This document shows positions 56,308-64,000 of a stretch of DNA of 64,000 nucleotides, piece after piece (the first letter of the stretch is position 1; the number at the start of each line of letters is the position of its first letter). A program made the translations under genes and the position numbers. Under the pieces are notes generated by a model. That model did not search any database. It was not told the DNA's origin and worked only from the letters and a program-made list of their open reading frames with translations. The stretch comes from Simmondsia chinensis (lineage: Eukaryota; Streptophyta; Magnoliopsida; Caryophyllales; Simmondsiaceae): the NCBI GenBank assembly GCA_018398585.1, contig JAGTTD010000008.1, forward strand, positions 74,501 to 138,500, read 5' to 3'.

Positions 56308-58986
56308 ATGGGCTAAGCTTGGCAAGGGTTTTTGTCTGCTAGCTGCTTTCATCTATCTCATCTTCCTTTTCACACCGTTGGATCAGGCACTCAAAAGGCA
56401 AAACACTCCTTGAACAATTTTTTTACTACAGTACCCCAAACAAAAAGGTAAATGCTTCGCATATATATAATGTCAAAATACTTAAGTAGTAAAATATTCA
56501 AATTTTATAATATTTTATTTTATATATTGAAATATCATGATATTAAGTGATAAATATAGAAATCTTAAAATACTCAAAGTGATAATTTTCTTATTATATA
56601 TATATATATATAAAATGTATCATATGCGTCGTGATTTCTCCAATTATTAATAATGATATGTAGAGAAAGCAAAACATATAATATAATTAATATTAACAAA
56701 AAATCGAGGCCTAAGCAACTGCTTGGGATCTTGACCGTAGTTGTTTCTAGAATACTTTTATATATAAGCAGCTTATGTAAAAATGAAAAGGTAAAAAGTA
56801 AAGCAGGTCAGGCAGGATACCCGCCACTTGGTTCAGTTTCTTTTTATGAAACTCGTTCTTTTTCTTAAGCTTTATTCATAATATACGGAGTCTTAAGCTA
56901 TATGTATGTATATGCAGATGGATCCACCATACGTTGAACAAAGCCACATTCATGAACATATGTAAACCAATCTATATGTATGTATATATATATATATATA
57001 TATATATTCGTTATCGTGCATGGCAACAAGCACAACAGATGATGAATATAGAGTATATAATATAAAACCCCACGTGCAGAAACAGACAATTTCCCTTGCT
57101 GAGACACAAAAGTATTCAATAACCTGCCCATATCTGGAAGCTTCTCCACTGTCTTCCTCCCACTTGAATAACTTGCAAGTACATAAATCTCCACAACGGG
57201 ACCCACCCCGTTATTTTTGTTGTCCTACATATGACCATTTATATTTCTAGCAATTTGAAGCTCACAAGTATCTTTCAACATATTTAAATAGGTCGATTTT
57301 CGCATTGGTCATCTACAACTTTTTTGTCGTTCTAAGTATTATATAAATTATATATATACTTTTACAAGAAAAATATTGAGGTTCAATCTAGTGGTAACTA
57401 CAGCCTTGGTACGCAAAACTTTATTGGGCTTTGGATCTGAATCATGAATTTGGCAAAGCTAATAGTGTTAGTCGAGGTAATCTATTGTACTTACCTCTTA
57501 ATCTCTTTCTCTCACAACTCCAATTTGAATAATTGCATTTATTTGTGAAGTTCTCAAATAAATAGGAGTCAAAAATTCAATTTCCCGTGATATATATATA
57601 TATATGGCATGGGGGTACTGCTGCAAATGGCACAAGAAAGGACAAAAAGTGAAGGGTGAGGATAGACTGACTAAGAATAGGAGATCGCATAAATCAGTCC
57701 CGCCATGTGACGTTGTCATTGTCATCTCAATGACTCCAAATCACTTCTTACGCGTAGTATACTTGAGATTTGGCAGAGATGCCCTTTCCATGTTACCTTC
57801 ATGTCAAATCTCTCTCTCTCTCTCTCACACACACACCCAGACAGAGCAGTTGGCAGCTAAATTCAAACTAATTCTCTATTTTATTCATAGCACAAATTCA
57901 GTACGTAGCTGCAGATGCATGCAGCCAAATTCATACAATTACAGCTACTCATAGGCATAGGGGGACCGGGGGTAGGCCTGCCTGTCGGGTTTCTGTGGCT
58001 TCTACCCAGGCATGTGCCCTCGGCCTCTTCCTTTTTGCTCTCCATATTTGGGTTTCTGCACTCATGCAGCTACACTTTGGATGCTCATCTCATATAATGA
58101 TCAAACTATTGAACTTATGCCCTTCTAATTTCTTGGCTTCTATCAACTACATCATTGATCAGTTACTAACTCCATGAAATGCCTGCCCTGCGATTTAACC
58201 ATCATCATCATCAACATCATCTTGTGACCGATGATGTTCCAACTAGTACACAGGTAATTGTCAAAGTAAGCAGATTTATCCCGCCACACCACCACAATCC
58301 TTGAGTACCCATAAAGTCCGAGTCTTTAACCCAAAAAGAGAAAAAAAGAAGCCTTTGAAACATGTTTCTGAGGCACGCAGCAGCAGATGCTATATCTATT
58401 TACCAATGAATATTAACCACTAACTGATCAACAACACAATTAAAGGTAAGACCAACCAAAAGAATTAAAAAAAAAAGGCTTAGAATTAGTCAATGCTGCC
58501 ACAGCAAAAATTTCCTACTCATTGTTTTGACTTTGATATCAGTACAAAAATTACAACACTCCAACAGTTTCAAAATCACAACTTGCTTGGCTCTACCGCT
58601 AAATTAGCAAAATAGTTCAAGACAGCAAAACATGCAAGCAACTTAACCCCAAGAAGCCTCTTCCCAGCTACAATCAACAGTCTTTTCTCCTGGATCAAGT
58701 TAATCTATACAATGTGTATGTATATATATAAATGTATTCTTTCTAAAAGAACTCATTCGATCACCAAAAACTTTGAAGCTTCCCAAGTTGCTCCTCTTTC
58801 TAACCCCTCAAATATCATAATATATCTGAGAGTATGAAAAGATCACTCAGCAATGGTTAAACTTCCTTTCCTAACCATCATGTATAGACTAATCGTAGTG
58901 CCATATTATCCGCCATGCTCTTTGTTATTAGTTTCACCATCCCCAAAACCCAAACCCCTTTTGGCCCCCCTCCAATCTCAGTAATA

Positions 58987-61900
58987 CTAGACGATTGCAT
59001 GCGGCTGAAAATGACATAACTCTGACTCCTTCCCGGACCTAGAAGATGAGTCCCCGTCAGATGATTCCTCCTTGCTGACAAAGTCGGGTGGGCTCCCTTG
59101 ATGGTTATCCTCATTGGTGTCCGATCTAGGTTTGCCCGATCTGTACCGAATATTAACACCCATTGGAAAAGGCACCTGTCCAAACAATTTCTTTATCAGC
59201 ACAAGCTAATAATACTAGCTTTGCCTGATCAGTGCGTTCTTTTTATTATATCATCATGGTACTAAATTCAAATCGGCTACTGCACCTTGATCAAATGATA
59301 TAAGCTACTAGACTGCCACAAGAGATTGGTATACTTGTCAGGATCTGAGCCACATGATCTAAACTATGATGCAAAATTTATGTTCAGAAACCAAATGTGA
59401 TAAATCTGTTGCTAGAATTTTCTGGATTACCTATTCAGTTTACAAGGTTGAAACTGAGGAATGAAAAAAAAAAAATTGACGTGCAGCGAGTAAAAAGAGA
59501 ACATGCAGAAAAGGAGTAATTGAACCAAACGTTTGATAAGCTATTTGTGTTCAAAATTGATTATGGTCTGTTTGTATTTGTTTTGGGGCACGATAGCGTA
59601 TTGAGCCGAGTTTGAGCTGACTTGATACGCTTAATCACCCGAGTTCAAACAAAAAAGTGCTCGACTCGTTAATGTTTGTGAATTGTTTAATAAGGGCTCA
59701 TTAAGAGCTCAATAACAACTCATTAAGATCATTAACGGCCCGTTAACAGTTAATATTAGCTCAAAAATGGTTTGATAATGGCTCGACGTTAACCCGAATA
59801 ACCCGGCTTAGTAGAGAGCTCAACTGGTAGCAAGCTTGGCTCGATTATGAGCTCAAACGGGCTTAGTAACTAGCTCAACTCGGCTCGATTAGGTTCATGA
59901 GCCGAGTATCAAACACAATAATATCTCATCGAACCAAATTCAAACAATGGTTTGAAAGCTAGATAAAAGCTCGGCTTGCGCTCGAGCTTGATTAGCCTTA
60001 TCGAGCTCGACTTTAACAAGAGGATGCTTAGCTAGGCTTGGCTCAACTCGGCTTGTTTTGAATGCTACACAAGGACATGGTCATATATACCTGGTCACCC
60101 GCATTGGGGCCATCACTGTGGAAAAGAATAGGTCTGCAGCGCTTATCTTCGTTCATCAAGCTGGAATTCTGAAAATGGGCAATAAGGGCTGCTTTCCCTT
60201 GTATGCGGGCAAACGCAAGTGATGCAACCTTTTCACTATTGAACTTCTCCCATTTCTTTCCATTGAATGTCTGCCAGAGTTAAGTTACCAGTCAACGTCA
60301 TGGAATCATATACACTACCTAACTCAGAATAATACGAAAACAATGAGTCATGAACGAAGAAGTAAACCTTGTAGAATGGAACGATATGTCTTGGATCAGT
60401 CATGTTGATAAAAGCATACCCGACATTGCATTTGTTCTGCGTAGAAAATAACAGAATATCTTAGGTAAGTCACCACTCTCGGTTCTAGCCATATGACAGA
60501 GCAGTTTATCAGGATAACATAGCACTTGCCTTGAAATCAATCGGCAAATAAATGAAATCATAAGTTCCACGGTGCTGTTCATCGATAGCAGCCATGAGCA
60601 TCTTGGAAGTATACCTAAACTTACCAGGACAAGAATGGAAGACCAGTCAGTACCATATTAGCCATTACTTTGGAAGGGTTTCCACTTGAAAAAGAAAAAC
60701 AGCGAGCATAATGTGCATATTCTTTCATCAAATAATTGTTACGAATATATACATATATGAAGCCTGTAACTGATACAGTACCGTGAAAATGTTAAATATC
60801 AAACGGTAAACTAGCAGCCAAAAAGCAGATAACCTCAACAATAGATCAGAATTTAGAAAACTGTGTGATTTACAGCTCTAAAAAATCACAGAAACAGTGC
60901 TCCATAAAAGTGGAAGTAAGGCTATACATTTCGACCTGTCAATACGTCAATTTGGTGAGAGCCTTTTAGGTTGGGCGGTTTTTACCTCGTTTAGTTAAGA
61001 GTTTTAGAACCATAACTCGGATAACTATGAGAACTCGAGCTAATAAAAAAACACAGCAAGTAGTACAATGAAAACGCCAGTGCCTAATCGTACAAAACAA
61101 TTATAAAAAGGACTCAGCAAGATTCCAAGAGAACAAAAAAAAAAAAAAAAAATTAGCATAGTTTCAAGACAATCTGCCAGCCAATGTTTCCTTGAATATT
61201 ATCACAGAAACCAATCTTTACACATCTTTCCAGTAGCATCTGTGAGTACAATTTTGGAAGAATGTTGGATGACAGAAAATATATTAATCTCAGAATTCCC
61301 AAATATGAAGCTCATAGCGAATGAGAAAGGCTACTTACTTGTTAGGGATGTTCTTTATCATCAGAGTTGTTCGGTTGTCTTCCCCACTTACAATGCGGTC
61401 AATATCAAGTTCATATTGCTTCTTATTGTCCGTTTGCATCGAACCACTTTCACTTCTCCGGCTTCTAGCACGTTCACCAGAAGATTCAAATGAACTTGCC
61501 ATGTAATTCATCTGGCTCCTGCTAGGATAAACCATACCACTTTGATAATGGGAATGCAGACTGACATTCATAGATGAAACTGGCAAGTCCACGCAGTTTG
61601 CACCAACATGAGAAATGATATTATGAGAAGCAAATTCCATATGATGCAGTGGGCTTCCAGACAGTCTGATGCTTCCAATAGGACCCTGGTGAAAACCAGA
61701 AGCTTCAGGGGATCCCCCTGGATAAGTATTTCGCCTGTCCAAGAGCGAAGGATACAGAGTTGGTGCAGACCCCACGTGGTGGTTCCTCATGGGTAAAGCA
61801 GAATTCATCATGTGAGATGGTGATCTAGGAAGTCCATGAAATTCCACCGAGGGGTGAGGAGTACGAAACCCATTAGCAAATGAAGGAGAGTTTTTCCACA

Positions 61901-63962
61901 TCAAGGCAGAAGGTTGAGGGTGATTTGAGTTGCTCCACATGTAATGATTTCCAGGAAGTGGGCTGCTCCCATTAGAAGGTGAACCTAAAGCTAAAGAAAG
62001 AGGGAACAAAAAATTAGGAAGCAAAATCTCAACAGTAAATGACTCAATGCAGTCATATGCAGTGCTACTTAGACTAACAGTTGCCCATCTCAAGCGTCAC
62101 ATATAAGATTAATCTCTATATGACTTTGAAATTGCACTTAGGGTTGGGGGCCCTCGGACACAGCCTCCCTTTAGAGTAACACTCTGAAAGGGTATGGCTG
62201 TGTACATCCCACCCCCCTCCCCCAGACCCTGCTCCGGCAGGAGCCCTCGTGGCACTGGGATTGTTGTTGTTACTGTTGTTGTTGTATGACTTGGAAATTA
62301 CAAAGGAAAGTATTATAAACATGACAACGAGCCATAATTTAAGAACAAGCATAATTTGCATACATTCAAGCAACAAGCACCAAGAGAGGACAACAGCAAC
62401 ACTCATCGATCAAACAGAAGCAGTGACGTTGACAAACTAAGGAAGTACTCGAAGAGACGGTTAAGATGAAGTCACGGCAACTGTTAAACCTACTCACCAT
62501 TGCACATTCCACTGGAGTTCCCATTTGCACGTATTCTACCCAAATGTGCATTCTCAACCCTTCCACATGGCAGAGTACGAAGGCTAGAAGGCATATTCCC
62601 AGAAGAAATGCAAGGAACACCATTAGCTAAACCATCGTGATACTCTGGGAGTGAATGTGGATGAAGATGACTAGGCACTAGGTGAAAGCCATTTTTAGTT
62701 TGGCTGAGAGAACTGCCAGACTCAGGAAGGCCTGGTTGAGGACAAACAGACTCACGTCTCAACAAAGAAGGTAAGCCATTGGGGATGCTAGAAGAGATGC
62801 CATGGTGAAGTGGGTTTTCCAGGAGTAGAACTCTAGGAGCTTGGATATGATCTTGATTGCTCAAAGAGGTTTCACACTCCACAATGGTTGACGAAGGCCT
62901 GTGTGAAAATGATCCTGCAAATGCTAGTTCACCGTATGAAACATGAGACTCTGCCTTGACAACATCATATATTTCAACAGAAAGTCGCCATGTGAAGTAT
63001 CTTACCTGCGCTACTTTGTTCCACATAGAGGCCAGGCTCATCTCTGTCTAGCTCTATAGGATGCTGTTGCATTGAACTGCCCATGTAAACATTAAAAAAA
63101 CCGAATTTAAAAGGGGATGACACCATAAGGAAACTCACAGAAAGACCAGAAAGAAAGGCAGAGGGGGCAGCTGTTAAATCTAGGAAATCTGTTGCCCCAG
63201 AAATTTTAATAACATCTCTTTACATTCAAGTAGAAACTTAAATCCCATGGAACTAGAACGGACAAGGGTAGGGTAAAAGAAACCAAATAGAGGAGAAAAG
63301 GTTAGATAAAATATGAGGGAAAAAGACAAATACCTCAGCCTTGCACCTCCAGGACAAACGAGCTCAAGCTTTATCTGTTTTCCCGCAATCTCACTCTGGT
63401 TCAGTGCATGAAGAGCAGCTTCTGCAGCTCTAGTATCATAGAACTCCACTAACTTTTGAGTACTTCGGTGTGGAGTTTCACGAATCTGCAAAGCAAATAG
63501 AGGGAACAGCTACATTATAAGCACATGATCGTTGTTATTTTCAACAACGAAAAATATTCTGACAGCAACCTCCTTAATCTCTCCATAAGCCCCAAAAATC
63601 TGAAGAAGTCCGGCATGCGAAACAGATGAGTCCACATTGAATACCGCTAAAGTACCCTGGTTAGCATCTTTCGCTGAAGGATTTCCCTAAAATGCATGAG
63701 GCAACAGAAGGAAAAAGCAGTGAATAACGGTACATAGTAGTGCTTTAAAAATAGCAAAGAAAAAGAGCGGTGCATCGGGATGAGCAAGAGCTGAGAATCG
63801 TACTTTTGGAATTGAATAGCGTATGTCGAGCCTCATACGTCTCAATAGCTTATTCTGGAGCGCCGCCATTGCATCTCTTGCAGCTCTAATATCATAATAG
63901 GATAGTATAACAAAACCTCGATGTTTGCAGGTCGTATATAGAGTATGGATATCTCCATATCG
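58987..63962 (-). CDS. Mei2-like RNA-binding protein (AML/OML family), 5' end outside the window
   Basis: Exons on the minus strand: 63804-63962, 63570-63686, 63334-63485, 63006-63076, 62498-62914, 61339-61990, 60530-60614, 60368-60436, 60091-60270, 58987-59175 (2091 bp, 696 residues visible), all in phase. RRM1 part: TLYTTCKHRGFVILSYYDIR. RRM2: QGTLAVFNVDSSV, FGAYGEIKEIRETPH and LVEFYDTRAAEAALHALN. A long Ser/Pro/His-rich middle follows. The diagnostic C-terminal Mei2 RRM3 reads [57 protein letters not shown] and RPILFHSDGPNAGDQ. Plant Mei2-like proteins bind RNA and act in meiosis and meristem development. All introns are GT-AG except 60437-60529, which starts with GC. At least one more exon lies beyond 64,000. 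The ending PPDFVSKEESSDGDSSSRSG resembles the AML2/AML5 type. Confidence 0.93.
59560..60070. repeat. Dispersed AGCTCGG-rich repeat in the last Mei2-like intron
   Basis: It is rich in GAGCTCAACTGG, GCTCGACTCG, CTCGGCTTG and GAGCCGAG words, like the element in the CYP51 intron (3783-4344). Ends are degraded. Confidence 0.55.
62137..62284 (+). mobile_element. Short RTE-type retroposon (148 bp) with (TTG)n tail, in a Mei2-like intron
   Basis: It carries GACACAGCCTCCCTT, GGCTGTGTACATCC and GGCACTGGGATTGTTG, the same 3' end as the RTE LINE at 8071-9035, with a TTG tail at 62261-62284. Flanking 18-bp direct repeats (62119-62136 and 62285-62302) match at 16 positions. Confidence 0.85.
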
Positions 63963-64000
63963 CTGGAGAGTCAAGATGAGGTTATAAGAAGATTGAACCA

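Larger units (their letters stand above)
56145..58986. other. Intergenic: ERF promoter and Mei2-like 3' side
   Basis: It holds the ERF leader and TATA box, (TA)n runs at 56595-56612 and 56982-57007, and a CT/CA run at 57810-57837. None of the short open frames looks real. The last few hundred bases should be the Mei2-like 3' UTR. Confidence 0.5.

Overview
The window is nuclear DNA of a flowering plant. It has intron-rich genes with plant splice sites, chloroplast transit peptides, an AP2/ERF factor and plant transposons. I cannot name the species. From memory, NEF1, FKBP19, transaldolase TRA2 and RAP2.6L/ERF113 lie close together on Arabidopsis chromosome 5 (about At5g13330-At5g13420), so four of the seven genes here look like one conserved block.

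Left, gene-dense part (1-27,000). The 3' end of NEF1 (+) and a complete CYP51 sterol 14-demethylase gene (+, two coding exons plus a probable leader intron with tandem repeats) converge on FKBP19 (-, nine exons). Next come TRA2 transaldolase (-, seven exons) and an IRX10-type xylan xylosyltransferase (-, four exons). Introns have absorbed transposons: a 5'-truncated RTE LINE in FKBP19, and a nearly intact Ty1-copia element (13,124-19,229, TSD ATAGC) in TRA2 intron 4. The copia Gag-Pol frame has one in-frame stop just after the YVDD box, and its LTRs carry an array of TGTGTCGACACA palindromes.

Middle, transposon island (28,000-54,100). A MULE-type inverted-repeat element (28,069-28,750) holds a 235-bp retroposon with a 5S rRNA-like head and an RTE-LINE-like tail. 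From 29,145 to 49,465 lies about 20 kb of AT-rich, non-coding DNA that I read as a head-to-tail array of non-autonomous Helitrons, all on the minus strand. Each junction joins a TCTATA-type 5' end to a hairpin plus CTAG 3' end. Two neighbouring units are near-identical 3.71-kb copies. A solo LTR with a 5-bp TSD is nested in the fourth unit. Two L1-type LINE fragments and a small TRIM-like element follow.

Right part (54,900-64,000). A group-X ERF gene close to RAP2.6L/ERF113 (-) has a problematic start codon. A Mei2-like RNA-binding protein gene (-) runs off the right edge and includes one GC-AG intron.

The genes serve unrelated housekeeping or developmental jobs: exine formation, sterol synthesis, plastid protein folding, pentose phosphate metabolism, xylan synthesis, stress and regeneration transcription, and RNA-binding developmental control. 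What links them is position, not a shared pathway. Exon coordinates were derived by hand from splice consensus and reading phase; unless noted, exon lengths agree with the reading frame.
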